Part shown: positions 53,561 to 64,000 of the stretch, piece by piece
How positions within the stretch are numbered: position 1 is the stretch's first letter
Layout of the letters: every line of letters starts with the position of its first letter
NCBI RefSeq assembly: GCF_905404315.1
Contig: NC_066291.1
Location: 12,425,501 to 12,489,500 of the forward strand
Length of the DNA stretch: 64,000 bases
Source of the DNA: Leptidea sinapis
Lineage: Eukaryota > Arthropoda > Insecta > Lepidoptera > Pieridae
Direction of reading: 5' to 3'
Program-made: the position numbers and the translations under genes
Notes under the pieces: generated by a model
What the model was told of the DNA's origin: nothing
What the model saw: only the letters and a program-made list of their open reading frames with translations
Databases searched by the model: none

Positions 53561-56372
53561 GCCGCGCAAAATTTTAATTTCAGCAATATGGATATCGAGC
53601 CCGAGTTTCTCGAGGAAGCAGAGAACAGTTCTGTGATCATTTTTGAAATCCAGGAGGGCTGCCGCACACAATTTTGTTTTCAGCAATATGGATATAGTGT
53701 CCGAGGTTCTCGTGGGTGCAGAAAATAATTTTGCGATCATTTTTAAATCCGAGATGGCCGCCGTGCAAGATTATGATCACAAAAATATCCGAGGTTCTCG
53801 AGGGTGCAGAGAACGATTTTGTTATCATTTTTGAAATCCAAGTTGGCCGCCGCTCAAAATTATGATAACTACATTATGGGTATCTTATCCGAGGTTCTCG
53901 AGGGTGCAGAGAACGATTTTGTGATCATTTTTCAAATCCAAGATGGCCACCGCTCAAAAGTATGATAACTACATTATGGTTATCGTATCCGAGGTTCGCG
54001 AGTGTGCTGAGAACGATTTTGTGATCATTTTTCAAATCCAAGATGGCCGCCGCAAAAAATTATGATTTCAGCAATATGGATATCGTGTCCGAGATTCTCG
54101 AGGGTGCACAGAATGATTTTGGGGATCATTTCTGAAAAGGAAGATGGCCACCGCAAATATTATGATTACAACATTATGGGTATCGAATCCGAGGTTTTCG
54201 AGGGTGCAGAGAACAACTTTGGGATCATTTTTAAATCCAAGATGGCCGCCGTGCAAAATTATGATTTCAGCAATATGGATATCGTGTCCGAGGTTCTCCA
54301 GGGTGCAGAGAACAATTCTGTCATCATTTTTATAATCCAAGATGGCTGCCACACACAATTATGTTTTCAGCAATATGAATATCGTGTCCGAGGTTCTCGA
54401 GGGTGCAGAGAACGATTTTGGTATCATTTTTGAAAACGAAGATGGCCACCGCACAAAATTATGATTTCAGCAATATGGATATCGTGTCCGAGGTTTTGGA
54501 GGGTGCAGAGAACAATTTTGGGATCATTTTTATATCCAAGATGGCCGCCACGCATAATTATGATTTCAGCAATATGGATATCGTGTCCGATTTTCTCGAG
54601 GAAGCAGAGAACAGTTCTGTGATCATTTTTGAAATCCAAGAGGGCTGCCGCACACAATTTTGTTTTCAGCAATATGAATATCGTGTCTGAGGTTATCGTG
54701 GGTGCAGAAAACAATTTTGCGATCATTTTTAAATCCGAGATGGCCGCCGTGCAAGATTATGATCACAAAATATGGGTATCGTATCCGAGGTTCTCGTGGG
54801 TGCAGAAAACAATTTTGCGATCATTTTTAAATCCGAGATGGCCGCCGTGCAAGATTATGATCACAAAATATGGGTATCGTATCCGAGGTTCTCGAGGGTG
54901 CAGAGAACGATTTTGTGATCATTTTTGAAATCTAAGTTGGCCGCCGCTCAAAATTATGATAACTACATTATGGGTATCGTATCCGAGGTTTTCGAGGGTG
55001 CAGAGAACAACTTAGGGATCATTTTTAAATCCAAGATGGCCGCCGCGAAAAATTTTGATTTCAGCAATTTGGATATCGTGCCCGAGTTTCTCGAGGAAGC
55101 AGAGAACAGTTCTGTGATCATTTTTGAAATCCAAGAGGGCTGCCGCACACAATTTTGTTTTCAGCAATATGGATATAGTGTCCGAGGTTCTCGTGGGTGC
55201 AGAAAATAATTTTGCGATCATTTTTAAATCCGAGATGGCCGCCGTGCAAGATTATGATCACAAAAATATGGATATCGTATCCGAGGTTCTCGAGGGTGCA
55301 GAGAACGATTTTGTTATCATTTTTGAAATCCAAGTTGGCCGCCGCTCAAAATTATGGTAACTACATTATGGGTATCTTATCCGAGGTTCTCGAGGGTGCA
55401 GAGAACGATTTTGTGATCATTATTCAAATCCAAGATGGCCACCGCTCAAAAGTATGATAACTACATTATGGTTATCGTATCCAAGGTTCGCGAGGGTGCT
55501 GAGAACGATTTTGTGATCATTTTTCAAATCCAAGATGGCCGCCGCAAAAAATTATGATTTCAGCAATATGGATTTCGTGTCCGAGATTCTCGAGGGTGCA
55601 CAGAATGATTTTGGGGATCATTTCTGAAAACGAAGATGGCCACCGCAAATATTATGATTACAACATTATGGGTATCGAATCCGAGGTTTTCGAGGGTGCA
55701 GAGAACAACTTTGGGATCATTTTTAAATCCAAGATGGCCGCCGTGCAAAATTATGATTTCAGCAATATGGATATCGTGTCCGAGGTTCTCCAGGGTGCAG
55801 AGAACAATTCTGTCATCATTTTTGTAATCCAAGATGGCTGCCACACACAATTATGTTTTCAGCAATATGAATATCGTGTCCGAGGTTCTCGAGGGTGCAG
55901 AGAACGATTTTGGTATCATTTTTGAAAACGAAGATGGCCACCGCACAATATTATGATTTCAGCAATATGGATATCGTGTCCGAGGTTTTGGAGGGTGCAG
56001 AGAACAATTTTGGGATCATTTTTATATCCAAGATGGCCGCCACGCATAATTATGATTTCAGCAATATGGATATCGTGTCCGAGTTTCTCGAGGAAGCAGA
56101 GAACAGTTCTGTGATCATTTTTGAAATCCAAGAGGGCTGCCGCACACAATTTTGTTTTCAGCAATATGGATATCGTGTCTGAGGTTATCGTGGGTGCAGA
56201 AAACAATTTTGCGATCATTTTTAAATCCGAGATGGCCGCCGTGCAAGATTATGATCACAAAATATGGGTATCGTATCCGAGGTTCTCGTGGGTGCAGAAA
56301 ACAATTTTGCGATCATTTTTAAATCCGAGATGGCCGCCGTGCAAGATTATGATCACAAAATATTGGTATCGT
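53480..56372 (+). repeat. ~1.48-1.49 kb tandem duplication
   Basis: Copy one is about 53480-54960 and copy two about 54961-56372. Landmarks at 54062, 54403 and 54629 recur at 55554, 55895 and 56121 (offset 1,492). Upstream of 53788 the offset is 1,481, because copy one lacks 11 bp there: CACAAAAATAT runs straight into CCGAGG. Much of this block is seen again at about 60840-61800. Confidence 0.85.
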
Positions 56373-56921
56373 ATCCGAGGTTCTCTAGGGTGCAGAGAAC
56401 GATTTTGTGATTATTTTTCAAATCCAAGATGGCCGACGCAAAAAATTATGATTTCAGCAATATGGATATCGTTTCCGAGATTCTCGAGGGTGCAGAGAAT
56501 GATTTTGGGATCATTTTTGAAATCGAAGATGGCTGCCGCACACAATTATGTTTTCAGCAGTATGGATATCGTGTCTGAGGTTCTCGAGGGTACAGAGAAA
56601 AATTCTGTGATCATTTTTGAAAACGAATATGGCCACCGCAAAAATTATGATTACAATTACATAATGGGTATCGTATCAGAGGTTTGCGAGGGTGCAGAGA
56701 ACAACTTTGGGATCATTTTTAAATTCAAGATGGCCGCCGCGCAAAATTATGATTTCAGCAATATGGATATCGTGTCCGAGGTTCTCGAGGGTGCAAAGAA
56801 CAATTCTGTGATTATTTTTGAAATCCAAGATGGCTGCCACACACAATTATGTTTTCAGCAATATGAATATCGTGTCCGAGGTTCTCGAGGGTGCAGAGAA
56901 CGATTTTGGTATCACTATTGA
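56121..56921 (+). other. 266-codon open frame within the satellite (probably not a gene)
   Basis: One of the two longest satellite-only open frames. It reads through about eight monomers, passing through all three monomer frames because the period is mostly 100 bp: MDIVSEV-type, PRFSRVQR-type and YRVRGSRGC-type segments follow each other. There is no signal peptide, membrane segment or known domain beyond the repeat. The frame stays open because the monomer has few stop codons and because several monomers here have ATTATGTTTTCAG, where the usual ATTATGATT makes a TGA stop. I infer a by-product of the repeat. Transcription of such arrays is possible but not shown. Confidence 0.35.
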
Positions 56922-57119
56922 AAACGAAGATGGCCACCGCACAATATTATGATTTCAGCAATATGGATATCGTGTCCGAGGTTTTGGAGGGTGCAGAGAA
57001 CAATTTTGGGATCATTTTTAAATCCAAGAAGGCCGCCGCACAAAACTATGATTTTAGCATTATGGATATCGTGTCCGAGGTTCTCGAGGGTGCAGAGAAC
57101 GATATTGGGATCATTTTTG

Positions 57120-57200
57120 AAAACAAAGATGGCCGCCGCACAAAATTATGATTACAACATTGTCGGTAAAATTATGATTTCAGCAATATGGATATCGTGC
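57120..57200 (+). repeat. Truncated monomer at an internal deletion junction
   Basis: A TTACAACATTGTCGGTA stretch is joined directly to AAATTATGATTTCAGC, so most of one monomer (GTATCGTATCCGAG through the AAGATGGCC box) is missing at about 57172. All other monomers around it have normal length. Confidence 0.8.
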
Positions 57201-58198
57201 CCGAGTTTCTCGAGGAAGCAGAGAACAGTTCTGTGATCATTTTTGAAATCCAAGAGGGCTGCCGCACACAATTTTGTTTTCAGCAATATGGATATATTGT
57301 CCGAGGTTCTCGTGGGTGCAGAAAATAATTTTGCGATCATTTTTAAATCCGAGATGGCCGCCGTGCAAGATTATGATCACAAAAATATGGGTATCGTATC
57401 CGAGGTTCTCGAGGTCGCAGAGAACGATTTTGTTATCATATTTGAAATCCAAGAAGGCCGCCGCACAAAACTATGATTTTAGCATTATGGATATCGTGTC
57501 CGAGGTTCTCGAGGGTGCAGAGAACGATATTGGGATCATTTTTGAAAACAAAGATGGCCGCCGCACAAAATTATGATTACAACATTATCGGTATCGTATC
57601 CGAGGTTCTCGAGGGTGCAGAGAACGATTTGGTGATCATTTTCCAAATTCAAGATGACCGCAGCACAAAATTATGATTTTAGCAATATGAATATCGTGTC
57701 CGAGGTTCTCGAGGGTGCAGAGAATAATTCTGTGATCATTTTAGAAATCCAAGAGGGCTGCCTTAAACAATTATGTTTTGAGCTATATGGATATCGTGTC
57801 CGAAGTTCTCAAGGGTACAAAGAACGATTTTGTTATCATATTTGAAATCCAAGAAGGCCGCCGCACAAAACTATGATTTTAGCATTATGGATATCGTGTC
57901 CGAAGTTCTCGAGAGTGCAGAGAACGATATTGGGATCATTTTTGAAAACAAAGATGGCCACCGCACAAAATTATGATAACAACATTAAGGGTATCGTTTC
58001 CGAGGTTCTCGAGGGTACAGAGAACAATTCTGTGATCATTTTTGAAATCCCAGATGGCTGCTATACACAATTATGTATTCAGCAATATGAATATCGTGTC
58101 CGAGGTTCTCGAGGGTGCAGAGAACGATTTTGGTATCATTTTTGAAAACGAAGATGGCCACCGCAAAAATTATGATTACAACATTATGGGTATCGTAT

Positions 58199-60890
58199 CC
58201 GAGGTTCTCGAGGGTGCAGAGAACAACTTTGGGATCATTTTTAAATCCAAGATGGCCGCCGCACAAAATTATGATTTCAGCAATATGGATATCGTTTCTG
58301 AGACTCTCGAGGGTGCAGAAAATGATTTAGGGATCATTTTTGAAATCGAAGATGTCTGCCGCACACAATTATGTTTTCAGCAATATGGATATCGTGTCCG
58401 AGGTTCTCGTGGGTGCAGAGAACAATTCTGTGATCATTTTTAAAAACGAATATGGCCACCGCAAAAATTATGATTACAATTACATAATGGGTATCGTATC
58501 AGAGGTTTGCGAGGGTGCAGAGAACAACTTTGGGATCATTTTTAAAATCAAGATGGCCGCCGCGCAAAATTATGATTTCAGCAATATGGATATCGTGTCC
58601 GAGGTTCTCGAGGGTGCAAAGAACAATTCTGTGATCATTTTTGAAATCCAAGATGGCTGCCACACACAATTATGTTTTCAGCAATATGAATATCGTGTCC
58701 GAGGTTCTCGAGGGTGCAGAGAACGATTTTGGTATCACTATTGAAAACGAAGATGGCCACCGCACAATATTATGATTTCAGCAATATGGATATCGTGTCC
58801 GAGGTTTTGGAGGGTGCAGAGAACAATTTTGGGATCATTTTTAAATCCAAGATGGCCGCCGCGCAAAATTTTGATAACAACAATATGGATATCGTGTCCG
58901 AGTTTCTCGAGGATGCAGAGAACAGTTCTGTGATCATTTTTGAAATCCAAGAGGGCTGCCGCACACAATTTTGTTTTCAGCAATATGGATATAGTGTCCT
59001 AGGTTCTCGTGGGTGCAGAAAATAATTTTGCGATCATTTTTAAATCCGAGATGGCCGCCGTGCAAGATTATGATCACAAAAATATGGGTATCGTATCCGA
59101 GGTTCTCGAGGGTGCAGAGAACGATTTTGTTATCATTTTTGAAATCCAAGTTGGCCGCCGCTCAAAATTATGATAACTACATTATGGGTATCTTATCCGA
59201 GGTTCTCGAGGGTTTAAAGAACGATTTTGTGATCATTTTTGAAATCCAAGTTGGCCGCCGCTCAAAATTATGATAACTACATTATGGGTATCGTATCCGA
59301 GGTTTTCGAGGGTGCAGAGAACAACTTAGGGATCATTTTTAAATCCAAGATGGCCGCCGCGCAAAATTATGATTTCAGCAATATGGATATCGTGTCCAAA
59401 GTTCTCAAGGGTACAAAGAACGATTTTGTTATCATATTTGAAATCCAAGAAGGCCGCCGCACAAAACTATGATTTTAGCATTATGGATATCGTGTCCGAG
59501 GTTCTCGAGGGTGCAGAGAACGATATTGGGATCATTTTTGAAAACAAAGATAGCCACCGCACAAAATTATGATTACAACATTATGGTTATCGTATCCGAG
59601 GTTCTCGAGGTTGCAGAGAACGATTTTGTGATAATTTTTCAAATCCAAGATGGCCGCCGTATAAAATTATGATTTAAGCAATATGGATATCGTGTCCGAG
59701 GTTCTCGAGGGTGCAGAGAACAATTCTGTGATCATTTTTGAAATCCAAGAGGGCTGCCGCAAACAATTATGTTTTTAGCAATATGGATATCGTGTCCGAG
59801 GTTCTCGTGGGAGCAGAAAGCAATTTTGCGATCATTTTGAAAACCGAGATGGCCGCCGTGCAAGATTATGATCACAAAAATATGGGTATCGTATCCGAGG
59901 TTCTCGAGGGTGCAGAGAACAACTTTGGGATCATTTTTAAATCCAAGATGGCCGCCGCACAAAATTATGATTTCAGCAATATGGATATCGTTTCTGAGAC
60001 TCTCGAGGGTGCAGAAAATGATTTAGGGATCATTTTTGAAATCGAAGATGTCTGCCGCACACAATTATGTTTTCAGCAATATGGATATCGTGTCCGAGGT
60101 TCTCGTGGGTGCAGAGAACAATTCTGTGATCATTTTTAAAAACGAATATGGCCACCGCAAAAATTATGATTACAATTACATAATGGGTATCGTATCAGAG
60201 GTTTGCGAGGGTGCAGAGAACAACTTTGGGATCATTTTTAAAATCAAGATGGCCGCCGCGCAAAATTATGATTTCAGCAATATGGATATCGTGTCCGAGG
60301 TTCTCGAGGGTGCAAAGAACAATTCTGTGATCATTTTTGAAATCCAAGATGGCTGCCACACACAATTATGTTTTCAGCAATATGAATATCGTGTCCGAGG
60401 TTCTCGAGGGTGCAGAGAACGATTTTGGTATCACTATTGAAAACGAAGATGGCCACCGCACAATATTATGATTTCAGCAATATGGATATCGTGTCCGAGG
60501 TTTTGGAGGGTGCAGAGAACAATTTTGGGATCATTTTTAAATCCAAGATGGCCGCCGCGCAAAATTTTGATTTCAGCAATATGGATATCGTGCCCGAGTT
60601 TCTCGAGGAAGCAGAGAACAGTTCTGTGATCATTTTTGAAATCCAAGAGGGCTGCCGCACACAATTTTGTTTTCAGCAATATGGATATAGTGTCCTAGGT
60701 TCTCGTGGGTGCAGAAAATAATTTTGCGATCATTTTTAAATCCGAGATGGCCGCCGTGCAAGATTATGATCACAAAAATATGGGTATCGTATCCGAGGTT
60801 CTCGAGGGTGCAGAGAACGATTTTGTTATCATTTTTGAAATCCAAGTTGGCCGCCGCTCAAAATTATGATAACTACATTATGGGTATCGT
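58199..60890 (+). repeat. ~1.70 kb offset duplication
   Basis: Sequence at 58199-59200 recurs at 59895-60890 (58340 and 60036, 58714 and 60410, offset 1,696). Shared private variants include GAAGATGTCTGCCGC and GTATCAGAGGTTTGCGAGG. About 700 bp between the copies is other satellite material of the family. Confidence 0.86.
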
Positions 60891-61524
60891 ATCCGAGGTT
60901 TTCGAGGGTGCAGAGAACAACTTAGGGATCATTTTTAAATCCAAGATGGCCGCCGCGCAAAATTATAATTTCAACAATATGGATATCGTGTCCGAGATTC
61001 TCGAGGGTGCACAGAATGATTTTGGGATCATTTTTGAAAACGAAGATGGCCACCGCAAATATTATGATTACAACATTATGGGTATCGAATCCGAGGTTTT
61101 CGAGGGTGCAGAGAACAACTTTGGGATCATTTTTAAATCCAAGATGGCCGCCGTGCAAAATTATGATTTCAGCAATATGGATATCATGTCCGAGGTTCTC
61201 CAGGGTGCAGAGAACAATTCTGTCATAATTTTTGTAATCCAAGTTGGCTGCCACACACAATTATGTTTTCAGCAATATGAATATCGTGTCCGAGGTTCTC
61301 GAGGGTGCAGAGAACGATTTTGGTATCATTTTTGTAAACGAAGATGGCCACCGCACAATATTATGATTTCAGCAATATGGATATCGTGTCCGAGGTTTTG
61401 GAGGATGCAGAGAACAATTTTGGGATCATTTTTATATCCAAGATGGCCGCCACGCATAATTATGATTTCAGCAATATGCATATCGTGTCCGAGTTTCTCG
61501 AGGAAGCAGAGAACAGTTCTGTGA
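60709..61524 (+). other. 271-codon open frame within the satellite (probably not a gene)
   Basis: Longest satellite-only open frame in the window. Its central part repeats a 33-residue unit in the same frame (MAAAQNY, then MDIVSEILEGAQ and similar) because several consecutive monomers are 99 bp, which keeps the reading frame. Elsewhere 100 bp monomers shift it. Comparable frames occur at 651-1256 and its HOR copies (201 codons) and at 42224-42814. No conserved domain is recognised, and neighbouring paralogous blocks interrupt the frame, which argues against selection for a protein. Confidence 0.35.
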
Positions 61525-64000
61525 TCATTTTTGAAATCCAAGAGGGCTGCCGCACACAATTTTGTTTTCAGCAATATGGATATCGTGTTTGAGGTTATCG
61601 TGGGTGCAGAAAACAATTTTGCGATCATTTTTAAATCCGAGATGGCCGCCGTGCAAGATTATGATCACAAAATATGGGTATCGTATCCGAGGTTCTCGTG
61701 GGTGCAGAAAACAATTTTGCGATCATTTTTAAATCCGAGATGGCCGCCGTGCAAGATTATGATCACAAAATATGGGTATCGTATCCGAGGTTCTCGAGGG
61801 TTCAGAGAACGATTTTGTGATCATTTTTGAAATTCAAGTTGGCCGCCGCTCAAAATTATGATAACTACATTATGGGTATCGTATCCGAGGTTTTCGAGGG
61901 TGCAGAGAACAACTTAGGGATCATTTTTAAATCCAAGATGGCCGCCGCGCAAAATTATGATTTCAGCAATATGGATATCGTGTCCGAGGTTCTCGAGGGT
62001 GCAGAGAACAATTCTGTGATCATTTTTGAAATCCAAGATGGCTGCCACACACAATTATGTTTTCAGCAATATGAATATCGTGTCCGAGGTTCTTGAGGGT
62101 ACAGAGAACGATTTTGGTATCATTTTTGAAACCAAAGATTTCCGCCGCACAAAATTATGATTACAACATTATGGGTATCGTATCCGAGGTTCTCGAGGGT
62201 GCAGAGAACGATTTGGTGTACATTTTCCAAATTCAAGATGACCGCAGCACAAAATTATGATTTTAGCAATATGAATATCGTGTCCGAGGTTCTCGAGGGT
62301 GCAGAGAATAATTCTGTGATCATTTTAGAAATCCAAGAGGGCTGCCTTAAACAATTATGTTTTGAGCTATATGGATATCGTGTCCAAAGTTCTCGAGGGT
62401 ACAAAGAACGATTTTGTTATCATATTTGAAATCCAAGAAGGCCGCCGCACAAAACTTTGATTTTAGCATTATGGATATCGTGTCTGAGGTTCTCGAGGGT
62501 GCACAGAACGATATTGGGATCATTTTTGAAAACAAAGATGGCCACCGCACAAAATTATGATTACAACATTATGGTTATCGTATCCGAGGTTCTCGAGGGT
62601 GCAGAAAACAAATTTGCGATCATTTTGAAATCCGAGATGGCCGCCGTACAAAATTATGATTTAAGCAATATGGATATCGTGTCCGAGGTTCTCGAGGGTG
62701 CAGAGAACAATTCTGTGATCATTTTTGAAATCCATGAGGGCTGCCGCAAACAATTATGTTTTTAGCAATATGGATATCGTGTCCGAGGTTCTCGTGGGTG
62801 CAGAAAGCAATTTTGCGATCATTTTGAAAACCGAGATGGCCGCCGTGCAAGATTATGATCACAAAAATATGGGTATCGTATCCGAGGTTCTCGAGAGTCC
62901 ACATAACGATTTTGTGATCATTTTTGAAATCCAAGATGGCCGCCGCTCAAAATTATGATAAGTACATTATGGGTATAATTATCCGAGGTTCTCTAGGGTG
63001 CAGAGTACGATTTGGTGATCATTTTTCAAATCCAAGATGGCCGCCGCTCGAAAGTATGATAACAACATTATGGGTATCGTATCCGATGCTCTCGAGGGTG
63101 CTGAGAACGATTTTGTGATCATTTTTCAAATCCAAGATGGCCGCCGCACAAAATTATGATTTCAGCAATATGGATATCGATTCCGAGATTCTCGAGGGTG
63201 CAGAGAATGATTATGGGATCATTTTTGAATTCGAAGATGGCTGCCGCACAAAATTATGATTACAACATTATGGGTATCGTTTCCGAGATTCTCGAGGGTA
63301 CAGAGAACAATTCTGTGATCATTTTTGAAATCCAAGATGGCTGCCATACACAATTATGTATTCAGCAATATGAATATCGTGTCCAAGATTCTCGAGGGTG
63401 CAGAGAACGATTTTGGTATCATTTTTGAAAACGAAGATGGCCACCGTAAAAATTATGATTACAACATTATGGGTATCGTATCCGAGGTTCTCGAGGGTGC
63501 AGAGAACAACTTTGGGATCATTTTTAAATCCAAGATGGCCGCCGCAAAAAATTATGATTTCAGCAATATGGATATCGTTTCTGAGACTCTCGAGGGTGCA
63601 GAAAATGATTTAGGGATCATTTTTGAAATCGAAGATGGCTGCCGCACACAATTGTGTTTTCAGCAATATGGATATCGTGTCCGAGGTTCTCGTGGGTGCA
63701 GAAAATAATTTTGCGGTCATTTTTAAATCCGAGATGGCCGCCGTGCAAGATTATTATCACAAAAATATGGGTATCGTATCCGAGGTTCTCTAGGGTGCAG
63801 AGAACGATTTTGTGATTATTTTTCAAATCCAAGATGGCCGACGCAAAAAATTATGATTCCAGCAATATGGATATCGTTTCCGAGATTCTCGAGGGTGCAG
63901 AGAATGATTTTGGGATCATTTTTGAAATCGAAGATGGCTGCCGCACACAATTATGTTTTCAGCAGTATGGATATCGTGTCTGAGGTTCTCGAGGGTACAG

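Larger units (their letters stand above)
38649..64000 (+). repeat. Satellite array, right arm (same monomer family, different higher-order structure)
   Basis: The same ~100 bp monomer resumes in the same orientation immediately after the reverse transcriptase fragment and runs past the right window edge. The 5,295 bp higher-order period of the left arm is not maintained. Instead there are local amplifications of 3, 4 and 5 monomers and paralogous blocks at offsets of about 1.48-1.49, 1.70, 2.08, 6.17 and 10.1-10.5 kb. A 95 bp monomer subtype is scattered through 39.4-51.9 kb. Near 62.1-63.7 kb the monomer order again resembles the late part of the 5,295 bp unit (for example 62924-63430 resembles 4247-4751). 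No gene is recognised. Confidence 0.97.

Noticed and set aside
1..64000. Very many open frames of 60-270 codons on both strands, with repeated peptides such as MDIVSEVLEGAEN (plus) and LCTLENLGHDIHIAE (minus)
   Set aside because: They recur with the monomer, overlap each other in several frames on both strands, shift frame every 100 bp and are broken by indels between otherwise near-identical copies. They are by-products of a stop-poor repeat.
1..64000. CRISPR array (regular direct repeats)
   Set aside because: The whole 100 bp period is conserved; there are no short repeats alternating with unique spacers, no leader and no cas genes, and the RT fragment is eukaryotic LINE type.
1..64000. 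Centromere identity through a CENP-B box
   Set aside because: No match to the TTCG....A..CGGG pattern was seen in the monomer. Centromere location remains possible but unsupported.
1..64000. Telomeric or subtelomeric sequence
   Set aside because: No TTAGG, TTAGGG or similar short tandem arrays were seen.
1..64000. Heat-shock element made by the GTTCTC and GAGAAC half sites
   Set aside because: Spacing between TTC and GAA does not follow the contiguous 5 bp phasing of heat-shock elements; the inverted repeat is better described simply as a dyad.
1..64000. TALE-like or other tandem repeat protein gene with ~33-residue repeats
   Set aside because: The 33-residue frame is kept only across 99 bp monomers and is lost at the far commoner 100 bp ones; no continuous frame longer than 271 codons exists and there are no flanking non-repeat domains.

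Overview
This window is almost entirely one satellite DNA array. A monomer of about 100 bp is repeated head to tail, all on one strand, from base 1 to base 64000, roughly 620-630 times. The only non-satellite sequence is a 1.27 kb fragment of a non-LTR (LINE) reverse transcriptase gene at about 37378-38648. I see no rRNA, tRNA, CRISPR array, prokaryotic operon or intact host gene. The LINE fragment (Jockey/CR1-like motifs, AT-rich, animal type) and the megasatellite organisation point to a eukaryote, most likely an invertebrate animal and plausibly an arthropod; the species cannot be read from the sequence. CpG is not depleted in the monomer, which fits a genome with little germline CpG methylation.

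Layout. Bases 1-34340 form a higher-order repeat (HOR) domain. Its basic unit is 5,295 bp (53 monomers minus 5 bp). Two full copies lie at 651-5945 and 5946-11240. A third (11241-15080) has lost monomers and ends in a scrambled junction (15080-15650). A fourth (15650-20426) is back in the 5,295 bp register. Contracted, expanded and deleted versions follow at 20427-23370 (2.94 kb), 23371-29012 (5.64 kb, with an internal 1,499 bp tandem duplication), 29013-32809 (3.80 kb, missing 15 monomers) and 32810-34340 (partial). Bases 34340-37377 are a transition zone with a 1,191 bp-offset duplication. The LINE fragment follows. Bases 38649-64000 are the same satellite family but organised differently: shorter local amplifications (299 bp trimer x4, 401 bp tetramer x3 or x2, 498 bp pentamer x2), larger paralogous blocks (offsets of about 1.48-1.49, 1.70, 2.08, 6.17 and 10.1-10.5 kb), and a 95 bp monomer subtype absent from the first 34 kb.

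Each typical monomer contains, in order, a GTTCTC...GAGAAC dyad, a TGATCA-containing AT-rich part, a CAAGATGGCCGCCGC box, a variable box after AAAATTATGA, and a GGATATCGTGTCCGAG segment. Because the period is 99-100 bp and stop codons are sparse, many open frames of 60-270 codons appear on both strands. I treat these as by-products of the repeat, not genes. The most interesting signals are the PHO/YY1-type motif present in most monomers, the dyad with a partly compensated variant, the fine record of unequal exchange and gene conversion, and the doubly truncated reverse transcriptase fragment joined in frame to satellite sequence.
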